DNA of 38,735 nt from an uncultured Saprospiraceae bacterium (GCA_938003955.1 CALKXE010000124.1:1-38735), one strand, 5' to 3'. Positions 16,919 to 28,360 are shown, counted from the stretch's first letter. The notes: generated from the sequence alone by a model not told the origin. A program made the numbers and translations.

Positions 16919-19900
16919 TTATTTCAGCTTTATCATCTTGTATTGTGCACTTTGTTGATTAGTGCTTATTTCATAGAAGTAAACTCCTGCTCCATTGACT
17001 TTCTCATCATCTAACTGGATAGTATTCTTACCTGCATTTAGCGATTCTGTATTTGTATATACTAATCTACCATTCACATCGAATACATTCACTGTTACAT
17101 CATTTGCTTCTGTCAAAGTCACTTCTATTTGCGTATAAAGTGACCATGGATTCGGCTTATTCTGAACTACTGAGAATGAAGCTACATCAGCTGCTCTATT
17201 CTCTATGTTTAGTTCTACTACTTCTAGATTGTCATTCATGTATAATTCTGATGCTAAACCTTTATCTGTTGGTATTACAACTGATAGATCACATGACACA
17301 CAATTAAAGTCGATAGAGAATAACTCATCTCCTTTATCAAGTGACTTCGGAGCCGCGTTAGCAATTGATATATTGTATACCCCTGGTGAAACCATATGGT
17401 ACCCAATACTATTATCATCAAATGCATCCGTTTCGATTGAGTTAATTACATTATCTCCTGTCAATAATGTAAACTGCAATCCAGCTACATTGATAGCCTC
17501 ATCAGTTCTTATTGTCACAGCATCATTACTAAACTCTGATATTAAAGTAACTTTTTTATCAGATCTAGTACTGGTATTCTCTGTCATCAAATTAACAGTA
17601 GCACTTGCGTTGATATCTCCGATTTTTACTCCTAAGAAATCTACGTACATGTTTGTAGACAATGCTAAAACATCATAAGTTTCAGGAATAGGAGAAGACC
17701 ATGGATCCGTAGGATCTTCGAATGTATGTGCTGCATCAATTGTTCTCCAACTTAAGTTATTAGCGAATTCAGCATCAATACCAAGAATTACTTTTCTCAA
17801 TGCTATTAAATCAGAACTATTTACCTTCTCGTTGTTATTGATATCTGCCGCTATGTAATTATATGGAGAATCAAATTCCGCTAATCCTAAGATATGTCTC
17901 TGGATCATTATAAGATCTAATGTTGTAACACCATTCGTCACATCATCATTCTTATAAGTACCGATCGTATAGTTACCACCTTCCGGCATCATAGGAAATG
18001 CGTATACTCCCTCTTCATTACTCAATACAGCATCTGAATTGCTACCGTGAAGCTTCATACTATAATTTTGTATTCCTTCACCTCCGACAGTAGTAATACC
18101 ACCTTGAATTTCGAAGATCGTATTCCCACATACATTTGTTGTATCTCTTATTTCCGTTTCAACTTTACAGTCGTTAGTAACTCCTGGAGTATTAGGCGAG
18201 ATGTCAAATGGTATAGTATCTAATCCACCCATTCCATCATCAACAACTTCGAAAATATACATTAATTGAATAATCGGCGATAACGCAAAACTATCACAAT
18301 TGTATACTGATATCGTATCATTTAAATCAACAGGATCCCAAGAAGCTATTATAGTCTGCTCGTTATCGCAATTCCCAGAAACGATTAATGATTCATATGG
18401 TGAAACATCAACTAATCCTGTAATCGAATCTAAGAAGACGATCAACTTCGCACAAGAAACTGTAAGCTCTGAAGTATCAATAACCATTAGTTCAAAAGAA
18501 TCGATTCCAATATTATCACATCCATCAGTTGCTGTTACAGTAACTGTATAAGTACCTGCATCTAATGTATCTATCGTATTCACATCCATCTCTCCACTGT
18601 CTCCGTAAGCATAAGTGAATTCAAGATCTTCAACAGCAGAACAATTGTCCATTGCTGTAATGTAAGCGCTTAGATCAACAGATGCCATACAATTTGATGG
18701 ATTTGCGACTATTGAAGTATCAGCTATTGTAGCAAATGTTGGATCCTCGATATCATTAACTATTATCTGTTGCACGAAGTTAAATGTCTCATCTTGACAT
18801 AGTGCTTCGATTGTATAAGTTCTATTAATTGTATCCGGACATCCTTCACTGATAGATAGATCATCGAATGCAACCGTAAATTGACCACAATCAACAAATG
18901 GTGTCAAACTATCAATAGTTATTTCCGCTACATCAGGAGAACCACCATTACAACCTGTAGTTTCAATCATAGCTGGTATGATACCGTCAACATCCGCTTG
19001 TGTAAGTGGATCCGTAGGTCCATTGATTGTTATCATCTGAACACATGTATCATTAACAGTGCTCAATGGATCTTCAACTACAATCGTTCTTAATATTGTT
19101 CCATAATTACATTCATTAACACCAGATGAATCTACTGTTGAGAATATATTAATTAGTGTGTTACAATTATCAATTACATCATCATTAGAAGGAATACTTA
19201 CCGTTTCTAAATACTCTGCAATACTATTGAAGTTAGCATCAAACTCAGCACAAGAAATTTCTGAATTCAAACAAACTACTGATGGTGGTATAGTATCTAC
19301 CACTATCAGAGAATCCATTCCACACTCAACTCCATTGACAGAAATTGTCACATTAAATGGATTGAGAGCTACATCATTACAAGATGCAAACTGCTGATCA
19401 AGAGTGATCGTTTGAACTCCATCACATGTACCACCTGTAACATCTACTAATGAATCTGGGATTAAGTTAAATACACCATCCATATTTAGATAAATTGTAT
19501 CAATATTGAATGAACAAGCTAGACTTTCATCTACTACTACATTGAATGTGACAGGACACTCACTTGTATTACCTGCAGCATCAGTTACTGTAGCTGTTAC
19601 TACAAACTCTCCAGAATTCGCACACGTAATATTTGTCGGACTAAACGTTACAGACGTAACACCACAATTATCAGTGAACGGTGCCGTTAATAATGCTTCT
19701 GTAATGATAATATCATCTCCTACTTGTAAGTCAATATCTATAATTCCTTGTTCAACACATTCAGGATCTACATCATCTACTACAGTGATCGAATGAGAAC
19801 ATATTGATGTATTTCCATTTACATCTGTAACTGTCCATATTATAGTATATGGCCCACCGACAGCGAACACAGCCCCATCAAGAGATCCTTCATTATTATA

Positions 19901-22900
19901 GTCATTTACCATTGTACTTGGTGTACATGCCTCAATAACACTAGGATCAAATTCCGTTCCTACAACTGTAAATTGACAATCATTAGTACCATCTTCAGAA
20001 TCATCTATTGTTTGATCGATTGCGCAAGTAACTATAGGTCCAATCGTATCGATTACTGTAATATTATCAGTTCCACACTCTTCACCATTTACTGAAATGG
20101 TAATAGTAATAGGATTATTAGCTATATCTGAACAACTAAATGTAGATATATCTATAGATGGTACATAAGTAATTCCACAGCCTCCTCCTGAAATATCAAC
20201 AAAATTTGCAGCATCAATACTAGCATTTCCATTTATATCAAGATATACTGTATCAATATTCAACTCACAAGTAACATTTAGATCTCCCATTATATTAAAC
20301 TCAATAGGACAATCAACAGAGTTATTGTTTGAATCGGTTACAGTAACAGTAACATCTACAATCCCTTCTGGATCACAATCCAATGTTGCAGGACTGAAAC
20401 TTAATGTAACTGGTCCACAGGCATCTGAATATTGAACATTCAAGTTACTTGAAGACAGTGTTATTGATTCGCTTCCGCCTATTATTAAATCTATAGGTCC
20501 TCCTTGATCTACACACTCTGGTGCTGTATTGTCTATGACAGTTACTCCTACAGTACATGTAGATGTGTTGCCCGCTGCATCTGTAATAGTCCATACGATA
20601 GTATAAATTCCTACAGGGAACGTTGCTCCATCAAGTGTTGTGTTAGAAACAGAGTTGTCTGTATCATAGTCATGTGTCATTGTAAACCCTAGAGCTTCAC
20701 AGTTCTCAATTATTGCAACAGGATCCAATCCTTGCCCATTCTGTACATAGTTACAACCTGCACTATCACCAGCATTAACAGTAATACTTGGTGCGCAAGT
20801 AATAGATGGATCAATATTATCAATCACAGTTATTACTACATCACAAGTTGAAGTATTCCCGAAATTATCAGTTGCTGTAAATATTACTGTAGTTATTCCT
20901 ACTGGAAATTCAGCTCCTGCGAGTGTTGTGTTATTAGGTGCAGCTGCATAATCATGTTCTATTGTTGCCACAGTACCACACTCATCATTGACTGTTGGAT
21001 CTAGTATATTGCCTACTACTGTATGTGCACAATTAGAATCATTGTTTTCAGAATCATTAAATGTAATGTCATCAACACATTCTATTGCTGGTCCTTCATT
21101 ATCGGCAACTGTTACTTCTACTTCACATGTTGCTGTGTTATTACTACCATCCGTCACAGTGAATAAAACTGTAGTCGTCCCTATTGGGAAGCTTGCTCCA
21201 TCCAAAGTAATACTACTTGGTGCATCAATATAATCATGTGCTATTGTAACATCTACACAATTATCTGCAAATGCTGGATCCAATCCTGACGCTGTATAAG
21301 TACATCCCGTTAAAGTAGAAGTATTTATAGTTGGATTCGTACATGTAATAGTTGGATCTATTTCATCTTTTACTAATATTGTCAGTTGACATGCCTCTAT
21401 CATTACTCCATTCGTAATAGACCAATTAACTACTGTCGTTCCTAATGGAAATGAAGCACCTGATAGTGTATTAGCGTTTAAAGCTCCTGCATAGTCATGC
21501 GTTATCGTCAATGCGCCACAATCAGCTATTGTCTGAACTAGATCAAACGTATTATCAACGACTTGGTATTCGCAATCAGATACAAGGGTAACCATCGTGT
21601 CTTGTAAGATGGTAACACAATCTTTTAAGTCCATACATATATCAGTATCATTGTTATCCTGTACGTCTACAGTACTAATACAAGACGATACATTACCATT
21701 TATATCAATCGCAAAAAGCTCTATTTCTTGAATTCCAATATCATTACAATCGAAACACAATTCTTTTACTATCGAAGTATTTGAGAAACTCAATTCGAAA
21801 TCTACTCCACACTCATGAAAGGTAACAGAAGCTAAAGCCAATGAATCTGCATAGATACATGCCGCTTCAGTTTCAGGGCCAGGTATTCCATCTAGATCCC
21901 ATGGTTCGAGACCAATTGATACGCTTTTACACCCGATTGTTGGAGGCTTATTATTCGTAATATTAATTGGGAATGACGTTGTTGTCATTTGATTACACGG
22001 ATTCATGAAAGTAACTACTGCCGTATGATTACCCATTGGTAACATCTGATCAAATGTAGTACTAGCACCTACGCCTGCTATTGTCAATTCATATTCATTA
22101 GTTGTATTGAAATCAGAGTTTAAATCTATCTGAATCAATGATTGTAAGTTGTTATTTACGCAATCTTTAGATGTTGCAGTGAATTTTACCATAGCACTAT
22201 CACAAGTAGTTGCAATAATAGGATCATCCAATCCAGTAACCATAATAGTATCTGGAGCTAGAGTATTAATTACACCTATAGTTTGTACTCCTGATCTTTC
22301 CATTGGTGCTCCATTGATATCAAGTTGACACCAATCTATAACAGTCCAAGTTCTTACTATTTTGAAACAAACACTATTTGGATCACCAAGTAATGTAAAT
22401 ATCTCATCATGTGGACTTGCACTAACCATCTCACACGGTGAAACTACATCATATTGAGGGACATTGTATCCTTCAGGAAGATTAGCTGGATTAGTTACAT
22501 CATCTACTTCACATGTATTTATCGTAAGCATTGTATCCTTTGGAAATACTATTGCTTGAAAATCAAAAGGACTATTATTGACTACAGTTATTGTTTGTGA
22601 AGTACTCGCAGTACCGTCAGTATCTGTAGCTGTAAAGGTTCTAGTTATAGTACCTAATCCACATGAATTTAATGACACCACTGCTGTTGTCGTAGTATCT
22701 ACACCACAAGCATCAGTGAAAGCAAATTCACCAAATTGAGTAAGTGGTAAATAATTATCACCGCATTCAATTGTTGTATCCGCTGGTCCTGTTACTTCAG
22801 GCGCATGTTTATCTTGAACAACAACATTTGCCATACAAGTATTCATAAGACCACCGTTATCCGTTACTTTAAGTTCTACGATTACTGTTGCAAGTAAGTC

Positions 22901-25900
22901 TGAACAATCAAATAACACTCTATCTGAAAATGGTCCACCTTGGTCCATTCTTCTTATCTCTATCGATTGTACACCACAAGCATCATAACTCCCATCATCG
23001 ATATTGAGCGCGTATGCATACCCAACACCATTAGAATTAAGTCCTACTACTGTGTTTTGATCACATATAGCTACTGGAGCTATATTATCCGTTACCGTAA
23101 CTTGAATAGTACAAGTCGACTCCATTCCCGCTCCGTCAATAGCCGTATAAACTACATCATAAGCTGTATCAGAATAAGGGAAAGTCACTACTCTCGAGTC
23201 ACCTTCTTTGATTAATGAACCAAATGGCGGTTTGATCGTATAAGTCAATCCATCAGGCGAACAAGAATCCGATATCTGAGGTATAGGCAATGTAACTGTA
23301 CCTGAACAATTACCTGTTACAGCAGATACATTAATATTACTTGGACAAGTAATTGATGGTGCTTCAGTATCTCTAATTTCGATCAATTGATCTACTATTT
23401 TAGTTGTAGTACCATTACAATCCCATCTCCATGCTGTCCATGTTCTAGTTATCTTGATTACACCATTGATGATTCTTTTATCATCTTCAAATGTAAGTGC
23501 AGTGTTGCATAAGAGACCAAAATCTGGATAAACATATTCGCCATTATATGTAGGTACGCCTGTAATCGCTAAATCAGCAACTCCATCCATATCTAAATCA
23601 TATGCATCACAATTAAGTGCTGTATTATTAAGCATCAAGAAAGTATCAGGGAATACGATATCCTCCAAATCTACTTTCTCTACAAACATTCTCATTTTGC
23701 AAATTTCTGACTTATTACCTTGTGCGTCAGTAGCTTGATACTCTCTATCAATAACTGCAACAAATTCGTCAGCTCCTGGATCAGTACAACCTAATGTTGT
23801 AAGTGAATCTTTCAGCATAACTACACTTGCTATTGTACCACAATTATCTTCAGCAAATGGCCCAGCGAAATTATCAACTTTGTTACAAGAAATTGTAACG
23901 TCCTGACATACAATAGTTGGAGCAACCTTGTCCTCCACTAAAATAGCACTCCAGCAAGAATTACCATTACAAGCATCAATAATCTTAGCGGTTACAGTAG
24001 TTCCTACATGTGCAGCAGTTAGAGTAGCATTTGGGATGACCTCTCCTGATTGTGTTGTTAGCATTACATTATAAGCTTGTCCTGCACCGATAGGACTAGT
24101 AAGTATTAAATTTGGTGTGATTTTGACTTCACAATCGCCATCAAGGGATAAATTCATATCTCCAAAACATGCCATTGCTCCTGAACTTGAGCCAATGCCC
24201 ACTGTAAAATTACCTGGTGCAAAACATCCTTCCTCAGGAGCTACATTCAATTGGTAATTTGCATCTGGTACAGCTGCGTCCCAGTTTATAGAAACACAAC
24301 TAAAGTTTCCGTCTGCACTTATATCAGTTACTACAACAGCAGCTCCTGCATCATGACTCCATTCATAAGTGATATCTGAATCAGGATTTACTACACAGTA
24401 CTCTTCCGTTTCTCCCACACATATTGCGAGACTTCCAGTAATAAAGACATCTTGGTAAGATTCTGCTAAGACATCAAATACTTCTATTTCATCGTTAATA
24501 TTTCTCAGCACAAGTTGCGCCGCATCACCATCTTGTCTTTTCAACGTGATTGAATACATACTCAATCCTTCTTCTGGCATATTTATCATTTCTGAAAGTA
24601 ATGCACTTGTACCCGTTGCTTGAGGTATTGATGCTCCATCACCTGGATCAGGACTAGATACATCATAATAATTATTTTGACCAGCTACATACCATCCATC
24701 TCCAGATGGCCCTGTAATTTTGAAAACTTCTTCATATTGTCCATCAAATGAGTTAGTTGCATTTTCTAGACATTCTGAGCCTGCAATATCCGAATCGACA
24801 ATCACAATTTGTGCTGGATCATGATCATCTTCATCTACATCTCTCGTCGAGTCTATAGAATTATCTGAATCGGTACCTGCTACTCCTCCATTATCATTAC
24901 TATTCGATCCATCAGGAGTTGAATCAATATCTTTTGATCCTACAGCTCTATTATTTGAATCTGACACATCTCCGATCTCAGCATAGTTAACTAAATAACG
25001 TGGTGTTACGTTATCATCTACTTTCAACGTGATCGTAGTTAAAACTTTATTTCCTCCTGACAATGGTTCATCAAGAACAAGTGTTCTTTTTACAGTTTCA
25101 TTTCCAACATCACTCCAGTTATCATCCGCTAATGTTAGAAACTCTGGTATGTAATCAAAAATATCAATCTTAGAGACAGGTACAGTCCCTTGATTAATAA
25201 CTTCAATATTGAAAATTACCTCTTCACCCGCCCTTACTCTATACGATTGGGCTGTCTTCATCAAGGCTAGATCTAAGAATCGAGTTTTTATCATAACAGG
25301 ATCTTGATCATCCTCATCCTCGCTTCCGTGATCATTTACTGTATTATCGGTCGGTTTAAATACCTCACCTCCTGAATCATTACCAAATATAGTATCTGGT
25401 GTACTATCAAAATCAAATGATCCTGGATGACCTACTGGGCTAGATTCTGCGATTTCTATATAATTTAGAATATCATCATCTGTATTTATCTCAGAAACAT
25501 TAAAGTAAATACAATATCCTCTTGATTCTCCTGCAGCAAGAATATTTTCATCTGTCATTACAACAAAATCTCCCTCTTCGCTCCATTCTGGATTTAGTTC
25601 TGAATTAAACTCTAGCGCTTTCGGAAAAAAGTCAACTAATTTTATAAGGTCCGCATCTACATTTCCTTGATTGTATAAAGTTATGTCAAACTTTACTAGA
25701 TCTCCTCCGTAGTAATAACCATTATCCTCTAATGTTATTATTACTGCAAGGTCAAAAATTAGTGGTGTAGCTGGATCATGATCATCTTCATCAATATCTC
25801 CATTGTCATTAAGTTCATTATCGGTATTTGTGAATGGCACTCCTCCGTTGTCATTATCTTCAATAGCATCTGGTGTACTATCTACATCAAGGGCTTTATC

Positions 25901-28360
25901 TCCTGCGAGATTTAGAGCTTCACTGATTTCGGCAACATTGGTATAGTTAGCGAATTGGGTTTCGTTAACTAAGAGCTTAATTGTTCTTGAGATGTTGGTT
26001 CCGGGGAGAATTTTTTCAACAATAGTTATTGACAAAAGGTCTCCATCAATTTCCCAATCAGGATTAGATTCTTGTACAAACGAAAATCCGCTTGGTAGAT
26101 AATCCGTGATCGTAACTGATGAAGCTGAAACGCCACCTTGATTAAACGCTGTAATCATAAATGTTGTTTCCTCACCAACTTTTGCAAATTGATTCCCTAC
26201 AATTTCTTTTTTTAATGCCAAATCAAAACCAGCAGGTGTACCTAATGCTAAATCAAAACTATGGTTTGTTTCAGTTGTATTCACTTCTATAAATGAAGAC
26301 TGTAAACAAGATGATGCATCATACTGAGCATCACAATCGATCATATCATCAGTATTATCACCTGAATCAGCTGTACATATCGTGTATTCTATATTTTCGA
26401 ATGTATATAAACCTGTGTTTTCATCAAAAATAGTATTGTCCAACTCGATGTAATATGTAGTATTAGTATATACTCCATCAAAAGTTCCATTTTGATTATT
26501 ATCTACGTTACTGTCATTGAATGCATAGTTTCCGTCTTCGTTGGTTACAGTAGTTCCTACAAGATTACATTCACTATCATATAGATTCAATGAAATTCCT
26601 TCAAGTCCTTCTTCTCCTGCATCCTGAAGTCCGTTTCCGTTAACATCATTCCATACATAATTTCCTATTTCGATCGTCTCCACTGCACATCTAGCGATTA
26701 TATCACCAAATCCTGTAGCTTTTCCGAATACTGGATAGATCGTATGAGAATATAGCTCTATTGCTCCTGTTTTTGATCCATCTTCAGTACTATACCTATG
26801 TAGTCCCGCTGAATATGAATTCGTAAGTGGATCATATACCGAAGCAACTACCTCAGAAGAACCAGGCAATACGAATATTGAACCCAGTGCTGTTTCATTG
26901 TGATATGTTGGATTTGTAGGCCAATTATCGAAGCCAAAAAACTCTCCTCCGTCAGGTCCATCTCCATTTCCTATACCTGTCCCACTTCTACCTGCTATTG
27001 TACCATTGCTTTCTAACTCCCAATTTTGTGTGTCAGGATTAAATGCTACCATTAAAATATCTGGATTCTGTTGATCCAGTCTATTTGTAGATGGTTTACA
27101 ATATCTATGTCCGATTCTATCAGAAAATGAAATAATCATTTCTCCTCTTGAATTAAAATCTATATCTGTAAACCAGTGGCTAACAGTAATACTTTCCGGC
27201 TTTGTATCTTGCCAGAATCCTTTAATATAACTCGTTCTAAAAATTTCAGCAATTGTTCCAGTTTCTGGATCTAGTGTCATAACAACAGCTAAACTATTTA
27301 ATTTATTTTTTGATACCGAAGCGGTCACAGTTCCTCCTACATATAGTAGACCTTCATGCCACTCCAAAGCAAATATTCTGTACTCCTCTGTTGCATCTAT
27401 CCCAACAGGTCTAGGCATCTCGAATACTTTGGTTGTCGCTGCAGTAGGTTCGTCTATTTCTATAGCAACAACTAAGTTTTCATCCAATACCGGAGTATAT
27501 AATGTTCTGTAATCTTCAGAAATCACAAGATTCCCTAGCCCTACTCTACCAACTTGATTACCATAAGTACAATCCTCTACATCTTCACTAACTGTAAGTC
27601 CAGCAAGGTTTTGAGGGATAATATCATTTACATCAACGAACTTAGAGGTATTTTTATCTCCTTCTAATTCTGTCTTTAATATAGCATAAGGACCATATTT
27701 AAGACCTGCATATTGCTTTACAAAAGATGCAGTATAAAGATTTTGATTAACCGCGTCTTGCGCTAATCCCCAAATTGACCCTGTCTCTCCAGCTGTAGAA
27801 ATTACAGACACTGAAGATGCTACTTGAAAATCATGCTCAGTTGAAATAATAGTCGCAAAATCTGGATGCGCATCTATTTCTCCTTGTACAAAACATGTTA
27901 ATAGCAGATCTGGATTAGTTCCACATGAAGAAACCTTCCGCGAAAGACCATAATTGACCTCACATGCAGGAGCTTCTACAAACTGAATAGATGAGCTATT
28001 ATCCTCTCCTTGATAGCCTGAAGTATATTCATTGCTACTTTGAAATTCAAGACGATACGATGTATCATCAGAAAGATCAGAAAAAGAATAATTTCCATCA
28101 ACATCAGATATAGCTGATGCTACAGAATTACCATCTGCACCATATAAAGTGACGAGTACGTTACCCAATCCACTTTCGGTACTTACAAAAGTACCATCAT
28201 TGATTGCGTCTTCAAATACTGTCCCACTTATTGTGTTGGATTCTGGAGTGCACTGACTCCAAGATTGTACGTAGGTGGCCATAACCATCATCCATATAAA
28301 TATGGCGTTGCGGCTGAACGTAAAGATTGCACGATTTTGTGCGAATGTGAGTTTTCTCAT
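16919..28360 (-). CDS. Giant T9SS-secreted multidomain surface protein (3813 aa)
   Basis: The uninterrupted 11.4-kb gene starts with a signal peptide (residues 1-36, hydrophobic core IFIWMMVMATY). In order, it then shows: an SdrD-B-like domain (about 42-125); a propeller-like region (about 150-550); a second SdrD-B domain (about 560-660, GNYVWNDVNGNGLQDAGEEG); and three DUF11-type repeats (about 705-1180) separated by Asp-rich linkers. A long Cys-rich stretch of HYR-like Ig domains follows (about 1480-3290, clearest at 2330-2610 and 2775-2868). A dockerin-like pair of Ca-binding loops (about 3475-3540, AADINNNEKVNSSDLIALRK) and a type A T9SS sorting domain (about 3730-3813, VVQNKPNPW and VFDVNGRLVY) close it. 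It should be exported, cross the outer membrane by T9SS and be anchored on the cell surface. Adhesion is the likely role by analogy. No enzymatic motif was recognised. Confidence 0.93.
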   Translation of the reverse strand: MRKLTFAQNRAIFTFSRNAIFIWMMVMATYVQSWSQCTPESNTISGTVFEDAINDGTFVSTESGLGNVLVTLYGADGNSVASAISDVDGNYSFSDLSDDTSYRLEFQSSNEYTSGYQGEDNSSSIQFVEAPACEVNYGLSRKVSSCGTNPDLLLTCFVQGEIDAHPDFATIISTEHDFQVASSVSVISTAGETGSIWGLAQDAVNQNLYTASFVKQYAGLKYGPYAILKTELEGDKNTSKFVDVNDIIPQNLAGLTVSEDVEDCTYGNQVGRVGLGNLVISEDYRTLYTPVLDENLVVAIEIDEPTAATTKVFEMPRPVGIDATEEYRIFALEWHEGLLYVGGTVTASVSKNKLNSLAVVMTLDPETGTIAEIFRTSYIKGFWQDTKPESITVSHWFTDIDFNSRGEMIISFSDRIGHRYCKPSTNRLDQQNPDILMVAFNPDTQNWELESNGTIAGRSGTGIGNGDGPDGGEFFGFDNWPTNPTYHNETALGSIFVLPGSSEVVASVYDPLTNSYSAGLHRYSTEDGSKTGAIELYSHTIYPVFGKATGFGDIIARCAVETIEIGNYVWNDVNGNGLQDAGEEGLEGISLNLYDSECNLVGTTVTNEDGNYAFNDSNVDNNQNGTFDGVYTNTTYYIELDNTIFDENTGLYTFENIEYTICTADSGDNTDDMIDCDAQYDASSCLQSSFIEVNTTETNHSFDLALGTPAGFDLALKKEIVGNQFAKVGEETTFMITAFNQGGVSASSVTITDYLPSGFSFVQESNPDWEIDGDLLSITIVEKILPGTNISRTIKLLVNETQFANYTNVAEISEALNLAGDKALDVDSTPDAIEDNDNGGVPFTNTDNELNDNGDIDEDDHDPATPLIFDLAVIITLEDNGYYYGGDLVKFDITLYNQGNVDADLIKLVDFFPKALEFNSELNPEWSEEGDFVVMTDENILAAGESRGYCIYFNVSEINTDDDILNYIEIAESSPVGHPGSFDFDSTPDTIFGNDSGGEVFKPTDNTVNDHGSEDEDDQDPVMIKTRFLDLALMKTAQSYRVRAGEEVIFNIEVINQGTVPVSKIDIFDYIPEFLTLADDNWSDVGNETVKRTLVLDEPLSGGNKVLTTITLKVDDNVTPRYLVNYAEIGDVSDSNNRAVGSKDIDSTPDGSNSNDNGGVAGTDSDNSIDSTRDVDEDDHDPAQIVIVDSDIAGSECLENATNSFDGQYEEVFKITGPSGDGWYVAGQNNYYDVSSPDPGDGASIPQATGTSALLSEMINMPEEGLSMYSITLKRQDGDAAQLVLRNINDEIEVFDVLAESYQDVFITGSLAICVGETEEYCVVNPDSDITYEWSHDAGAAVVVTDISADGNFSCVSINWDAAVPDANYQLNVAPEEGCFAPGNFTVGIGSSSGAMACFGDMNLSLDGDCEVKITPNLILTSPIGAGQAYNVMLTTQSGEVIPNATLTAAHVGTTVTAKIIDACNGNSCWSAILVEDKVAPTIVCQDVTISCNKVDNFAGPFAEDNCGTIASVVMLKDSLTTLGCTDPGADEFVAVIDREYQATDAQGNKSEICKMRMFVEKVDLEDIVFPDTFLMLNNTALNCDAYDLDMDGVADLAITGVPTYNGEYVYPDFGLLCNTALTFEDDKRIINGVIKITRTWTAWRWDCNGTTTKIVDQLIEIRDTEAPSITCPSNINVSAVTGNCSGTVTLPIPQISDSCSPDGLTYTIKPPFGSLIKEGDSRVVTFPYSDTAYDVVYTAIDGAGMESTCTIQVTVTDNIAPVAICDQNTVVGLNSNGVGYAYALNIDDGSYDACGVQSIEIRRMDQGGPFSDRVLFDCSDLLATVIVELKVTDNGGLMNTCMANVVVQDKHAPEVTGPADTTIECGDNYLPLTQFGEFAFTDACGVDTTTTAVVSLNSCGLGTITRTFTATDTDGTASTSQTITVVNNSPFDFQAIVFPKDTMLTINTCEVDDVTNPANLPEGYNVPQYDVVSPCEMVSASPHDEIFTLLGDPNSVCFKIVRTWTVIDWCQLDINGAPMERSGVQTIGVINTLAPDTIMVTGLDDPIIATTCDSAMVKFTATSKDCVNNNLQSLIQIDLNSDFNTTNEYELTIAGVGASTTFDQMLPMGNHTAVVTFMNPCNQMTTTSFPINITNNKPPTIGCKSVSIGLEPWDLDGIPGPETEAACIYADSLALASVTFHECGVDFELSFSNTSIVKELCFDCNDIGIQEIELFAIDINGNVSSCISTVDVQDNNDTDICMDLKDCVTILQDTMVTLVSDCEYQVVDNTFDLVQTIADCGALTITHDYAGALNANTLSGASFPLGTTVVNWSITNGVMIEACQLTILVKDEIDPTITCTNPTINTSTLTGCTYTASGLDPAFADNCVDVTIAHDYIDAPSSITLDGASFPIGTTTVLFTVTDGSNNTATCEVEVTVADNEGPAIECVDDITFNDSENNDSNCAHTVVGNILDPTVNDECGTVATIEHDYAAAPNNTTLAGAEFPVGITTVIFTATDNFGNTSTCDVVITVIDNIDPSITCAPSITVNAGDSAGCNYVQNGQGLDPVAIIENCEALGFTMTHDYDTDNSVSNTTLDGATFPVGIYTIVWTITDAAGNTSTCTVGVTVIDNTAPECVDQGGPIDLIIGGSESITLSSSNLNVQYSDACGPVTLSFSPATLDCDPEGIVDVTVTVTDSNNNSVDCPIEFNIMGDLNVTCELNIDTVYLDINGNASIDAANFVDISGGGCGITYVPSIDISTFSCSDIANNPITITISVNGEECGTDNITVIDTIGPIVTCAIDQTIDDSEDGTNDCQFTVVGTEFDPSVIEACTPSTMVNDYNNEGSLDGAVFAVGGPYTIIWTVTDVNGNTSICSHSITVVDDVDPECVEQGIIDIDLQVGDDIIITEALLTAPFTDNCGVTSVTFSPTNITCANSGEFVVTATVTDAAGNTSECPVTFNVVVDESLACSFNIDTIYLNMDGVFNLIPDSLVDVTGGTCDGVQTITLDQQFASCNDVALNPFNVTISVNGVECGMDSLIVVDTIPPSVVCLNSEISCAEFDANFNSIAEYLETVSIPSNDDVIDNCNTLINIFSTVDSSGVNECNYGTILRTIVVEDPLSTVNDTCVQMITINGPTDPLTQADVDGIIPAMIETTGCNGGSPDVAEITIDSLTPFVDCGQFTVAFDDLSISEGCPDTINRTYTIEALCQDETFNFVQQIIVNDIEDPTFATIADTSIVANPSNCMASVDLSAYITAMDNCSAVEDLEFTYAYGDSGEMDVNTIDTLDAGTYTVTVTATDGCDNIGIDSFELMVIDTSELTVSCAKLIVFLDSITGLVDVSPYESLIVSGNCDNEQTIIASWDPVDLNDTISVYNCDSFALSPIIQLMYIFEVVDDGMGGLDTIPFDISPNTPGVTNDCKVETEIRDTTNVCGNTIFEIQGGITTVGGEGIQNYSMKLHGSNSDAVLSNEEGVYAFPMMPEGGNYTIGTYKNDDVTNGVTTLDLIMIQRHILGLAEFDSPYNYIAADINNNEKVNSSDLIALRKVILGIDAEFANNLSWRTIDAAHTFEDPTDPWSSPIPETYDVLALSTNMYVDFLGVKIGDINASATVNLMTENTSTRSDKKVTLISEFSNDAVTIRTDEAINVAGLQFTLLTGDNVINSIETDAFDDNSIGYHMVSPGVYNISIANAAPKSLDKGDELFSIDFNCVSCDLSVVIPTDKGLASELYMNDNLEVVELNIENRAADVASFSVVQNKPNPWSLYTQIEVTLTEANDVTVNVFDVNGRLVYTNTESLNAGKNTIQLDDEKVNGAGVYFYEISTNQQSAQYKMIKLK

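Noticed and set aside
17053..23215. Plus-strand ORFs of 60-157 residues opposite the giant gene
   Set aside because: They are low-complexity Ser/Thr-rich shadows of the repetitive coding strand, with no start signals or family features.
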